64,000 nt of DNA from Galeruca laticollis (taxonomy: Eukaryota; Arthropoda; Insecta; Coleoptera; Chrysomelidae). Of this stretch, positions 21,456 to 33,039 are shown one piece after another (the first letter of the stretch is position 1; each line of letters starts with the position of its first letter). The DNA lies in the NCBI GenBank assembly GCA_963921935.1, contig OY998176.1, positions 175,208,445-175,272,444 on the forward strand. Direction: 5' to 3'. The notes below the pieces were generated by a model. It was given only the letters and a program-made list of their open reading frames with translations, did no database searches and was not told the DNA's origin. The translations under genes were made by a program, and so were the position numbers.

Positions 21456-24360
21456 AATATTTTTCATTATGTATATACCCAAAATAATATATAATGCAAT
21501 AAATATTTTTTATTGTAAATTATAATAATAAAAGAAATGTGTATCCGGAGATATGCTTATGTAATATTTGCTGAGCACTAGGTAAGTTGTCCGACTCTTC
21601 TTTTACAAAACGTTCATCGGTCATATTGAAATATAATATAAACTTCTACACAAATAACAAATACATACAAACACGTTGTAGTGCACCAAAGCGTAGCCTA
21701 AGTCATCTAAGCATGTCTGTAGCTATGGTGCCAAACGTGAAAGCACTCTCTAACGTCACACTCACCACAGCCAAATGCAGCGCTTAACGGGAATAGTTTA
21801 AATTATGCAAACTTTAATTGCTTATATTTAATATATGAAATTATAATATGTCGTCTTTTTTTACTAAAAAGTATTTTAACGATTTTAATTTACATTTGTG
21901 ACTATTATTTTATAAATTTAATTTTTATGCAAGTTCCCTATTAAGTGATTAATTGAGTTTATAATTTCTTTTCTTTGAGCAAGTTGATGAAAACTAAAAG
22001 GGAATATAAGTAAGTTACTTTATTTGTTACTTTAATTCATATTAAAAATTATATCTTTTTCTATTCCTCACATTCCTTTGGCGTTTTGAAAGCATTACTA
22101 AATTCAATACTCATACGAGTGATAATGAAATTATATAAAGTTTTTCTTTTTCATTCCGGTTTGTATCAATTTTCAATCGAACAAAATTTGACTATAAATT
22201 TTCTCTCCTGAAAAACTTTATTTTATTAATATTCCCTTCATGACAGTGAAGTTTCCAGACGTGCAGTTAGTGCTGAGAAATTAGCACTCCATGTTTTATT
22301 GAAAAAAATATCTCTTGGCTTACATATAAAAATCCCACTGCGAATATTAATCAAGCCTCACAAATTTGTATTTAAAAATACGCCGGCAACTCGTGAGAAG
22401 ATTCTCGTTCCGTGTTAATCAAAAGTTATACATTCATTCCTACTTAGTTTTCTCACCTACCAGTGAGATAAAAATTTCTTTTTCAATACAGAAACCGATA
22501 AAGAGAAAACATTAATATATGCTCTCATATTTTATTTCAAAAATAAACAACCCAAATAATACGAATTACAAACAGTTTTATGAGAAGTTTTTTCTCTGTT
22601 TCCACTACTGTTGAGTGGAGTGAGCCTGTATTCTGAAATTCATACCAGTACGCTGGCCAGTGGTTGTGACATTATAAATTGACTGGTGAGTTTTTCCGAA
22701 ATATGTTGGCCAACGCTTTGACGTCATATATCGACGCAATATTTAACCCTAGATCACTCGCGCGCCCTCTGTAAATTTTATCACCCGCGCTACGGTCCTT
22801 CCAACCGACAGTCGAGTTTTGATAGTTTCAAGCAAAATAAGATAACTTTAATATGTGGCATGTTTATTATTGGCAATATAACAATATATAATAAAAACAT
22901 ATATTAATTTACAGTTATAAATATGAACAAAACATTATTACTTTTCCGCCCAACCTATCTATATGCGAGAAAAGTGTTGGTTTACCCCAAAAAAAGTTGG
23001 AGTTTTGGAAAAAAATTTGAGTTGTTTTTACGTTTTTTAGCAAGAACAATACGAAGAAACAGTTTTTAGAAAAAAATCCTGTGTATGTCGTCTGTAACCA
23101 CCCAAATTGGTCACTAGCTTCACTAGCATCGACCCTCTGGGCTACAGGTAAGTCCAGCTGTCCCCGGTGACAATCTTTCAGGCCTCCAGCTCATCTAGTC
23201 GATGAGTGGGAGTGAGTTCTATGAGATATCCGGTATATTATAAAATAAAATGGGCGCCAGTCAGGTTTCAGCTCTGCCAAAATGTTCGTCCTATCCCAAA
23301 CCTAGCAAATAAATACGAAAGAATAAAGAAAACAGGTATCTAAACTTATTAACGTGTTTTATTGTGGCTGTAATTAGGTGACAATCGAAAATAATTAATG
23401 ACAAATACTGATATTTTCTTGACAAATGAAATGTTTCTAACAATTGATACAGTTTCGCAAGATGCATAGAAAATTGAAAAATGACTGGTTTATAACGAAT
23501 GTCAAGTCATTGGGTTAGCTATTAAGGAATAAAAAAAACCTTTCAAAAATTACTGGGCTACACAGAGCACCGAGTTATCAGTAATAAATGTGAACTAATA
23601 AAAAAACGTGAAATGAAATATAACTGGGCTACACAGAACACCAGTTATCAGTTATACATGTGTTTACACTTAGCTAGAATATAACATACGTCATCGACGC
23701 AAAATATAATACAAACATTTACTCAGGGGATAGATTTGGTACCAAGGCGATCTACTGTAACTCAGGTTGGATATAATTCAACATGATAACTTTAAAAAAA
23801 TATATGTTATATAACAAGAAAATATATATATAAACAAATAAATCCACCCCATCATCCCGGTCCAGGCAGAACCAAATGGTGAAGTACCGAAAAAAAAGTT
23901 ATCCCTCCAAGAAAAAGGTGAGTATCCAAAAAAAGGTATTCTTCCAGGAAATCCCTTAAACGTGATAACCAAGCAATTGATCTTATGCATAGCAATTTAT
24001 TGACAAACAATTACAATAATAAGCCAAAAAATATCTGATATGTGATCACACCTTACTGCAGTACGTAGAGATATGAAACAGAATGGTATATGTCAACTAT
24101 TCAACTAAGAGTATTGCGAGTACATATGCCGATATCATATAAGTAACATGCTAATCACTCGATCAGACAGTATAAAAACTACTTGACATCAACTACCTAT
24201 TCTACTAGTATGAAACTCATGTGAAGAATATCAAATGCACAATCATAAGTAGAACACAGCTTGGTAATAGCCATAAAAAATACATAGATATTTTTTTTGT
24301 GGTTCAAAACGAATAAATACCCCTGAACTGTACAAAAATATATACTACTTTACAACGAAT
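21456..24360. other. No gene recognised; one short direct repeat and one piggyBac-like end
   Basis: AT-rich DNA. A direct repeat occurs at 23562-23592 and 23622-23652 (ACTGGGCTACACAGA.CACC, then AGTTATCAGT). At 22743 the sequence TTAACCCTAGATC followed by a CGCG-rich stretch resembles the TTAA plus CCCTAGA start of piggyBac-type elements, but I found no matching opposite end. 23100-23300 is locally GC-richer without an ORF. Confidence 0.4.

Positions 24361-24362
<2 letters not shown>

Positions 24363-24395
<33 letters not shown>
24363..24395. repeat. (TA)n microsatellite, left of Gypsy-2
   Basis: A pure AT dinucleotide run that stops exactly at the Gypsy-2 LTR and resumes at 29796 on the other side. 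Confidence 0.9.
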
Positions 24396-24399
<4 letters not shown>

Positions 24400-24685
24400 G
24401 GTTTGTTTTCGTTTGTCTAGGTTGAATAATATTCCCAGAGGTGAATATAACAATTTTATTCTAAAAATACCTAAATTTACAGTCCAAGTCGATTTTTTGA
24501 AGTTGTCCGTCACAATATTCTCTCGTCTCTCCCTTATTGAATTCACGGCAAACAAAAACTCTAAAGGTCATAAGATGATTCTCATCAAGTGTTCTAAATG
24601 TAAATAAGTGAAACTTCAATAAAACGTTAAAAGAAAATCACAACAATAACACCAACTAAATACATTAAAAATTCAATTATCTACA
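24396..24685 (-). repeat. Gypsy-2 3' LTR
   Basis: 290 bp, plus-strand ends TGTAGGTTTG and TCTACA. Lacks the GAAAGAC insertion seen in the other LTR. The element's coding strand reaches it from the right. Confidence 0.93.
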
Positions 24686-24698
24686 TTCGGCCATCCTA

Positions 24699-27600
24699 TT
24701 ATGAATCCGACCCGGATTCACTTTGGTTATCAACCCAAGGTTTCATGAACTCTGCACATGTAGAAGTACGTACTGGTCTCTCATGATGGCCCACTTTCAT
24801 TACGTCATATCTGTCATTGGGTTTTACCTTAGTGACTTCATAGGGTCCTAGGAATTTTTTATGAACTTTAATTCCTACTCCAAATTGGGTTCTTTCAATG
24901 GCTACCAAATCTCCTTTTCTATATAAGCTTGATTTTTTTCTTCTTAAATTATAAGTTTTTCTGTTTTCTTCCTGTACTTTTGAAATCTGTTTTTTGCTTT
25001 CTGCTCTGAGTTGTTTTCTCTCTTCATCACATTTTTGTTTTGTAGCTTCTTCCAATAATTCCTTGATTACTATTTCTTCTTTATTTCTCATCTTTACTCC
25101 TGTTAGAATTTCAAAAGGTGTAGTCCCTATACTTCTCTGAATAGTAGAATTCAATGCTCTTTGTACGCGCTCAACATATTCAAACCATTTTCTAGGATCG
25201 TTCAAGGTAAGTTTCGTAAGAGTTGGAATGATAATACGATTCACTCTCTCAATATGACCATTTCCTCTTGGAACTCCAGTGGTTATTATTAAGCATTGTA
25301 TGCCTTCATCAGTACAATAGTTTTAGAATTCTTCAGAAGTGAAAGCAGTTCCTCGATCTGTTATAATTCTACCTGGGTTTCCAAAAACTTGTTTTTGTTT
25401 CTCCAACCAACTAATAACTTCTTTAGTTGTTGTAGATTTACATGCATATAGCCAGGTGAATTTGGAGGAATCATCAACAATCGCCAATATATAACGATAA
25501 TTTTTATTAGTCGAAGGCATTGGTCCTAAATGATCGATGTGATATGTGTGCAGTGGTCCTTCCTATTTAGGTATGGAATGTAACATCCCTTCCTTCTTTC
25601 CTTCCTTTCTGTTACTTAATATACAATGTATGCAATTTCCCAAACATTTTTTAATTTTTTCTTTCAACTTTGGAATATAAAATTATCGTCTTACCACTTC
25701 TTCTGTCGTCGGGAGAGTAAAATGACCAATCTCGTGTGCTCTTTTTATTATATCCATCTGCATTGCTTTTGGAGCTACTACCAACTCCTTTCCATTCTCA
25801 AATTTAAAAAGTATATGATTCTTAACTAAAAAATGTTCATAATCTTCTGTACTCAATATCTTCTTTATCGCTAATATGTGTTCGTCCATTTCTTGTGCTC
25901 GTCTAAGTCATTCTATAACACCATCTTCTTCAATAAACGTCTTCGTAATTTCCATAACAACTGGATAACGACTTAAAGCATCTACGTGAGACATCCTGCT
26001 CCCTTTGCAATGTTCAATTTCATATGAATACTCCTCCAATAATAAAGCCCATCTAGCAACTCTGGTGGTCAAATCCTTCTTAGTCATAGTCTTCTGGAAA
26101 GCTGAACAATCAGTAACAATTTTAAATTGTATTCCTAGTAAATATATTTGAAATTTCTTCACTGCTTGAATGATGGCTAATACTTCGAGTTCATAGCTAC
26201 TATATTTTTCCTCAGCTGGTGTAGTTTTCTTGCTCATGTAGTAAACTGGATGGAATTTATTATCTTCGCTCGCCATCTGCATCAGACAGGCTCCATAACC
26301 ATATTTGCTCGCGTCTGTATGCAAATCCGTTCCACCGCCCTGCTTATAAATGTTTATTACTGGTTTACAAGATAGTAATTTTTTGAGTCTCTCAAACGCC
26401 TCTTTCTGTTCGTCACCAAAAACAAACTTTTGCTCCTTCCTCAAAAGATCACTCAAAGGTTCCGCGATAATGGAATATGAAGAGATGAATCTGCGAAAAT
26501 ATCCTGTTAAACCTAGAAAAGATTGAATTTGTTTAAGAGTCGTTGGTTGTGGAAAATTCCTGATTGCCAAAGTCTTCTCATTTGAGGGTTGGACTTTCCC
26601 ACCCTCAATAATAAATCCTAAAAATGCTATCTGCGTTTTTAGTAATTGACATTTGTTCTTTTTTATGTCTAGACCATAGTCTTTCGCAACCTGAATTACT
26701 TCTCTTAACCTTTCAAGTCCTTCTTCTTCTGTAGAGCTTATTATTATTATATCGTCCATATAATAAAGCATAATATTTTTCAGCAACAATTTTCTAAAAA
26801 CAGTACTCACGAATCTCTGAAAAACTGATGGACTATTGCATAATCCAAAAGGACATTTAAGAAAATAAAATTGACCGTGGTGTGTAACAAATGCGCTATA
26901 TTTTATACTTTCTTCTTCTATTCCAACGTGAAAAAATCCATTCCTCAGATCGATGGTACTGAAGTATTTAGCAGCCTGCAATCTATCCAACACATCTTCG
27001 ATTAAAGGAAGAGGAAATCTATCCTTTACTATGTTTTTGTTAAGTTTCCTGTAATCACAACATATTCTAGTACTGCCATCTTTCTTTTTAACAAGAACTA
27101 TTGGACTAGCAAAGTCAGATGAACTACATCTTATAATTCCTTCTTCTAGCCATTCTTCTATTTGCGCCTCAACCTCTTCTTTTTCTGGTACAGCTAACCT
27201 TCTCGGACTTTGGTATATTGGCTCTTCATTCTTCAATAGAATATGCATTTTAACATCAGCTTCCATAATCTTCTCTGGATAATATTCTTTTATAAGTTTC
27301 TTTGATTCTTCCCGAATTTTTTCATTTTTTATATGTGTAACATCACATATATCAGTTTCTCTATCAGCTTCTTCGTCTATTGTTATCTTCCACAAAAAAT
27401 TCTGCTTTTCCTTCTCAAAAACAACAATTTCACCATCTCTAAAGATAACATCTACTTGAGCTAAAACATCATTTCCCGCAATCGCCTTGAAGTTTGACGC
27501 TTCAGAAGGAATAACATGGATTTTCAGAAATAACTCCTCTCCATTGATGAAGACATTTCTATTGAAAGATCCCATTGTTACTACTTTGTTTGACCCAATA

Positions 27601-27800
27601 CCTCTAAGAGTAATAAATCATTCATTTATTTTTATATCTTTGAAGTATGCTTCGTATACGTCTTGTCGTATCGCAGTGATATCACTTCCTGTATCCAAAA
27701 GTGCTATTAATTGAATATTATCAATATTCAAGTTAACGCTATTTTTTGGAACCATCTCAACTATCGTCATATTTGAACTTCCACTTCCAGTATTCTTCTC
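24699..27800 (-). pseudogene. Gypsy-2 pol (protease, RT, RNase H, integrase)
   Basis: One frame from about 27800 to 24699, broken only by stops (27618-27620, 25908-25910, 25683-25685, 25563-25565, 25323-25325). Protease: LIALLDTGSDITAIRQDVY (about 27720). RT: CDYRKLNKNIVKDRFPLP, STIDLRNGFFHVGI, FGLCNSPSVFQRF and the catalytic YMDD (about 26762); thumb LGLTGYFRRFISSY. RNase H: TDASKYGYGACL and SSYELEVLAI. Integrase: zinc region HEIGHF with CLGNCIHC, catalytic core VDDSSKFTWLYA and ITDRGTAFTSEEF, then a C-terminal domain (LRRKKSSLYRKGDLV, FLGPYEVTKV). All active-site motifs remain; only the stops kill it. Confidence 0.93.
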
Positions 27801-27812
27801 TGGACATTTATT

Positions 27813-28870
27813 TTATACATGTCCATAACCAGAACAAACAAAACACTTTGGTCCTTTCGCTTTATCGGGACATTCGTTGGACAAATGACCTTTGCCTCCA
27901 CAGTTAAAACAACATCGCAGGTTACTTTTCCTATTCCTTTTCTCGTCTTTGTATCTCTTAGTTTCAGTTTTCCATTCCTTTATGTGTTTTCCCTCTCGGT
28001 TTCTCTCTTCGAACTGTGTAGTTTTAGAAGTTTTAATTTGTTCATATAGCCTAACCTTTTCTTTGAATTCATCAAACGTTTTTGCACCATACAAAATAAG
28101 TTTATTTGATGTATGTATACCATCAATTATATATTGAATCAAAACTTCAGACTCTATATTTGCTCTACTTCCGATCTCTCGCATTATTAGTACATACTCT
28201 TGTACTGACTCTTCTCTCCGCCTTTTTCTTGTCATCAGTAATTTATGTATTTGAGCACTACTAACTTTCACTTCAAATTCCGCAATTAACTTTTTTTTTA
28301 AATTATCCATTTTGTAATTCCTGTTTCTGACTGAATAAATAGCCTAGCAAGTCCTCTCAATGATTTTTTCGCAAATATCAAATTCTGCAATTCATTCCAT
28401 CCTGTCAGCTTAGAAATTTCTTCTAAATCCTCAATCCATTTTCGAACTGGATAATTGTCTCTTGCATCAAAAGTTCTAATACTATCCTCAACGTCTTTGA
28501 ATGTCAATGAAAACGAACTCTTTAGCTTCATATTTTCAAAAGATTCGCTATTCTTGTTAACTCCATTATTTTCATTCTCATCTTCATCGGAACTCACCTC
28601 ACCTTCCGATTCTTCTTCCACTTCGTCATCTGTTACTTCATTTTCATCATTTGACTGTAGGTCATTCATGAAGGAACAAATGCGTGCAACTACTTCTTCA
28701 TCACTACCAGAATAGTCAAGATCAAGTATATTACAAATAGCAATAAAATCAGGCAACTGCACTTTTTGTTTTACCTCATTTATTTTTTGTGCATATTCCG
28801 AAGACTTTCTGTCTAAATGGAAACCAGAAAATTCACGTACATTTTTCCGCGTTTTCCTACCTTCCCCCAC
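27813..28870 (-). pseudogene. Gypsy-2 gag
   Basis: From MGEGRKTRKNVREFSGF (28870): an acidic linker (about residues 85-105), the capsid-like FDARDNYPVRKWIEDLEE and LIFAKKSLRGLARLFIQ, then a one-base deletion near 28305 (TKWII where TKW-DNLKKKL is expected), continuing in the pol frame with DNLKKKLIAEFEVKV, EYVLIMREIGSRANIE and two zinc knuckles (CFNCGGKGHLSNEC, CFVCSGYGHV). A stop at 27813-27815 falls inside the second knuckle. Pol follows in the same frame. Confidence 0.9.
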
Positions 28871-29476
28871 GATTCTAAAAGCAACTACATGTAAAGCCTG
28901 TACTGCCTTGAATGAACTACTGGAAATATTTTTCCGATTCTTGGAATATCTCCAAAATTAGTCATTGTACGCAATTAAAATAAATACGATATCAATAGAT
29001 ATGTTAAAATAAATAATTAATACTACAAACAGAAATCACCTTATGCCCCAAAATTCTAATGAATTTATAACAAGTCAAGTTGCAACTTATTTCTTATTCG
29101 GCAATTATCAAAATGAACCTGAATATTGTGACGTTTACAAAATATGGAACGAAAATGAATTACTAACTCAAAATTATTGATTACGTAACCCAATCAAAAT
29201 AATTAAAGGAATTATATCTCCTATTAACAGCTGGTGTAATATGATTATCTAGCTCGTCTGTTTGTATTCGAAGTCGTCTTACTCTCGTCTTTCCACGTCT
29301 TATGCTACTTTGCTCGAAGTATTATTACTTCCGTCTTCTTCAGTTCCGTCTTCTTCAAAGTTAGGTTCACCTTCGTTAATAACTTCTTCAAAATGGTTTT
29401 TCTCAATAATATTTCTGTTATCCCAAACGTCAGAAAAATGTCAACTCGTTTTCGCTTCGACTATAATTTTATCTGC

Positions 29477-29494
29477 ATCCCGGACGAGCCCCCA
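29477..29494 (-). promoter_or_regulatory. Gypsy-2 primer-binding site, tRNA-Pro type
   Basis: Four bases inside the 5' LTR, the minus strand reads TGGGGGCTCGTCCGGGAT. These 18 bases are the sequence well known as the proline-tRNA primer-binding site of murine leukaemia-type retroviruses, so minus-strand DNA synthesis was most likely primed by tRNA-Pro. Confidence 0.85.
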
Positions 29495-29498
29495 AAAA

Positions 29499-29795
29499 TG
29501 TAGGTTTGTTTTCGTTTGTCTAGGTTGAATAATATTCCAAGGGTTGAATATAACAACTTTATTCTAAAAATACCTAAACTTACAGTCCAAGTCGATTTTT
29601 TGAAGTTGTCCGTCACAATATTCTCTCGTCTCTCCCTTATTGAATCCCCGGCAACCAAAAACTCTAGAGGTCATAAGATGAAAGACGATTCTCATCAAGT
29701 GTTCTAAATGTAAATAAGTAAAACTTCAATAAAACGTTAAAAGGAAATCACAACAATAACACCAACTAAATACATTAAAAATTCAATTATCTACA
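29499..29795 (-). repeat. Gypsy-2 5' LTR
   Basis: 297 bp, plus-strand ends TGTAGGTTTG and TCTACA. Contains the promoter in the minus direction. Followed at 29796 by the resumed TA run. Confidence 0.93.
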
Positions 29796-29802
29796 TATAT
29801 AA

Positions 29803-29876
<74 letters not shown>
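29796..29876. repeat. (TA)n microsatellite, right of Gypsy-2
   Basis: Imperfect TATATAAATA units grading into pure TA and then TGTGTGCGTGTG. Same tract as 24363-24395 before the insertion. Confidence 0.9.
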
Positions 29877-29879
<3 letters not shown>

Positions 29880-29881
<2 letters not shown>

Positions 29882-31480
29882 CGTGTGTTTGTATAATAAT
29901 AATAGCTACAAATTTAAACCCACCCAAAATTCTTTTCCTAAATGTAAAATGAGTGAAAAATCTCTTAACATACTTTGCAAAAAAAATTTTATAAGATCTC
30001 TTTTACGTACCTCTAATTGTGGGTCTGAAATTTCCTAGGAACTCTAACAATTGTCTCGTCAAAACGAGGATCAGAAAATATATCCAAATCCAAAAGACGC
30101 TATGATTTCTGTCAGAAATCTCTTCAAAAAAAGTCACGTAGCTTGGTTTTTAAAAAAGGCCAATATCCACCAAATCTCCAAAAAATACAGCCACCAACAG
30201 CTTCCCGAATAAATTTACACAGTCCTTATTAATATCCCCAACTGGGATAGTTTCAAATACCAAATATAAATTAAGAACATACTGACAATCATGTAGCCAT
30301 CTCGGAGTTCAGATTAAAAAAGAGAGTCAAAAGTCAAGGATGCGCCAATAACACCTGTAACTCAACTTCTTCCTACAACGCAAACTCGAGTTAGTTTTCT
30401 AACCAATAGCAATCTAGCTGACAGGAATTCGTCTTAACCACATATCATAGAACCACAAACCGCTTAAGACATCGAACAATAGTCGAGTAAACCCAGAAAT
30501 AGTTACATTAACAGTTCGCATGTCATCTACGAGCACATCAGAGAGGAAATCTGTAAGCATTATGGGCTACCTATGACTCGTAAAGTCAAACAGCAAATGC
30601 TAGACTGAGATCTCGACTACTCTCAGCGCGAAACGACAAACGAACGCAACTATCCAAGACGTCTCTGTCATCGAGCAAATTGTCAATTCCAACATTACCA
30701 ACCTTCTCATCAAATAACACTACAGTGATTCTTAAATATTAGAAATTATTTAAACTATCTTAAACATTAATAGTACCATAGCACTCCCGCAGATGTTAAT
30801 TTACAAAGCCAAAATACCTGGAATTATCACAAAAATCGGATGTAATCAATCAGCTAACGTCTTATGGGTAAGTGTTCACAATATATTCTAATGGCATCCA
30901 CGTCGTAAACAGAAGTTTCTGACCAATATGGAAATACTTACTGAAGCCGTAACATGGTATATAAATGAACATCAAATATACAACTATCTCGAGAGACAAG
31001 TATGTATAAACTAATCAGCAAATTTGTTCTAGCCTTACATTAGTAAAATGTTTTAGACAAAGACAAGGAGTCGGCTACACCAGTACCCTAATAAGTTATA
31101 GCAATTATCAGCTAACGCGGGTAGCTTTTCGGACTATTGAGGCTAACACCTCAATATGATGTAACCAAAGCAAAAACCAGTAGCCCCACGATCACTTATA
31201 TCTACAATAAAAACTAAAACTGAAAGAAAATAAACCGCTAATACCTATGAAATATACAACAGAAAAACTAACAAGAATCTAGTTACAGGACTTTTCAAAA
31301 ATGTGGGCGCACGTTTTGTATCATTCACACCTTACCCAGCCACAATACTGACAAATATAAAATCGCTGTCAAGATGTAATGACACATTCATTACAGGCTA
31401 CACCAATTCGCCGGTGAGATGATGGCAGAGTGATCACTAAAACTCTGGGCTGACTGATTATAAATATAATTATACGTAGC
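29880..31480. other. No gene recognised; possible decayed coding DNA
   Basis: Less AT-rich than most gaps here. A plus frame near 30525-30610 reads YEHIREEICKHYGLPMTRKV, which looks protein-like, but I recognise no family and stops surround it. 31300-31480 is locally GC-richer. Confidence 0.3.
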
Positions 31481-31539
31481 AGGGTCGGCCTTTGACTGTT
31501 TCACGTCGTCGTCGTTGTCGTCGGCCACTTTTCGTAACA

Positions 31540-31765
31540 TGTCTTGTTAGCACGATACAGCCTCCGGAGTGCAACAATTCAACAATTTTATTATTGAATA
31601 TTGTTCAGGGTGTCTCATAGATGAACGCTATTGATTTTCAGCCCACCAGAGCCAACGTGTCCTATAAATCCAGATATTCTACATTTTTGGAGATAATTGG
31701 GTTCGTCAGCACGATACAGCCTCCGAAGTGTATACAAGTGACCAATTTTATGGTGGACTATTCTT
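31540..31765 (-). repeat. Satellite-like ~160-bp monomers (about 1.4 copies, inverted)
   Basis: GCACGATACAGCCTCCG recurs at 31550 and 31709, a spacing of about 159 bp. Its reverse complement aligns along its length with the monomer at 56614-56790 (shared words TCTGGATTTATAGGAC, AAAATCAATAG, GTTCATCTAT, ATATTCAAT, ATCGTGCTAAC). Confidence 0.75.
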
Positions 31766-32329
31766 ATGTATAAATAACATTAACCAATGCATGATGTTAC
31801 CTCTTTTTCTCAAGATTTATTCGATATTTCAAAATCTAGAAACCCTTTTGGAAGAGGTATAAACACATGATACACAAAGAAGAATAGAACTATGCTGGGC
31901 TTTTTGGTTTCTGCAGTTTTTATATATTTGCTACATTTGAATCCCTATGCAAAGAAGAAAATAACCTTAGATACTTACTTATATAGAAATTCAGGTAAGA
32001 TCATTTGGAGTTATTTTTCAATGTTGTAAGATGAGTAACAGTTTTTGCTGTCTTACAATACAAAGTCCAGTCCAGTTTTATCGCATTTTTTCACAAGAAG
32101 ATACAATTCTTTTTTTTTATTTATGTAATAAGTTTATAATACTTATATTTTATAATCTTTCTTCCTTTCATTAACATGTTTTTAGATCACGAAATGGCCC
32201 CGTCAACAATCCTAGCTACTTACAATTTTTTAAATACATAGAAGTATGATAACTCACATCGATTTCCGTAACAACACCAACAACTGTATATCTCAAAATT
32301 GGATCCTAACTCAGCAATAAGTAGTGTTA

Positions 32330-33010
32330 ATTTTTCCAGATACAGAGCATCAATGAATTTACAGAAAATGTAGTGGCTTCATCGCTGGATTTGTCATAAG
32401 ATCAGTTATGAAAAGACTATCTTGTTCTTTCTAACATTGGTGATTTAATTTTGACTACACAATCATCAGCAATAGCATCTGAGGAAGCTCCTATAATTGG
32501 ACAATCTGCAGATAAAAAAATTCCAGTTTTTTTAAATTTATATGAAACGCGTTCTGTAAGAATTTTAAGTATTTTTTGTTCCTAAATATAAACCTCTTTC
32601 CGTAGCCTTTGTTTGGAAGTATTTTGCCCTTAAAATGTTCTCTACAAGGACCGCGTCATAGGTACCACACTTAACAGAATCATATGCCTTTAACGCCGTA
32701 ATACGACCATATCGCATTTCATCCCAAATAAGACATTCCCTTTGTTGCCTAGTCTTTTCTTCAATATCTTTGAGCACAGTCTGTCATGTATGCTTCACAA
32801 AAAGTTTTAAAACTATCGTAGTCGGTTGTTTGATTGGGGTGTAGGGCCACAAATTTATTTTTCAGCCAATATAAGGAACCTCTTTCATAATTTTCAGTAT
32901 TATGATATCTAAGCGTACTTTTCGTAATTTTTCTTTTTTTTTGCTTCTTCGACATATTCTAAAAGACTATCATCGATCATCGTTTGATTTTTTTTCCAAA
33001 GTCCGGGGTA
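32330..33010 (-). pseudogene. YqaJ-like exonuclease domain protein, broken
   Basis: Reading leftwards through three frames: a Lys-rich start (MSKKQKKRKITK, 32955), GSLYWLKNKFVALHPNQTTD, then after a frameshift TRQQRECLIWDEMRYGRITA (32750-32700), the YqaJ N-terminal signature (W..R..RITA), then after another shift KILTERVSYKFKKTGIFL, IIGASSDAIADDCVVKIKSP (about 32500-32430). This last block corresponds to the GASPDG...VVEIKCP nuclease core; the Asp remains, but the Glu of the E-x-K motif is Lys here. Stops follow. YqaJ domains are lambda-exonuclease-like DNA nucleases; in insects they occur in poorly characterised, often repeated genes. Start and end are approximate. Confidence 0.7.
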
Positions 33011-33039
33011 GTTATAAATTTTTGAGAGGTCGCAGCTGA

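Larger units (their letters stand above)
24396..29795 (-). mobile_element. Gypsy-2: full-length Ty3/Gypsy element in a TA microsatellite
   Basis: LTRs at 24396-24685 and 29499-29795 share the ends TGTAGG...CTACA and differ at roughly a dozen bases plus a 7-bp indel. Gag and pol fall into essentially one reading frame on the minus strand. TATA flanks both ends, compatible with a 4-bp target duplication but uninformative within a TA run. Younger than Gypsy-1, yet with one frameshift and six stops. Confidence 0.95.
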
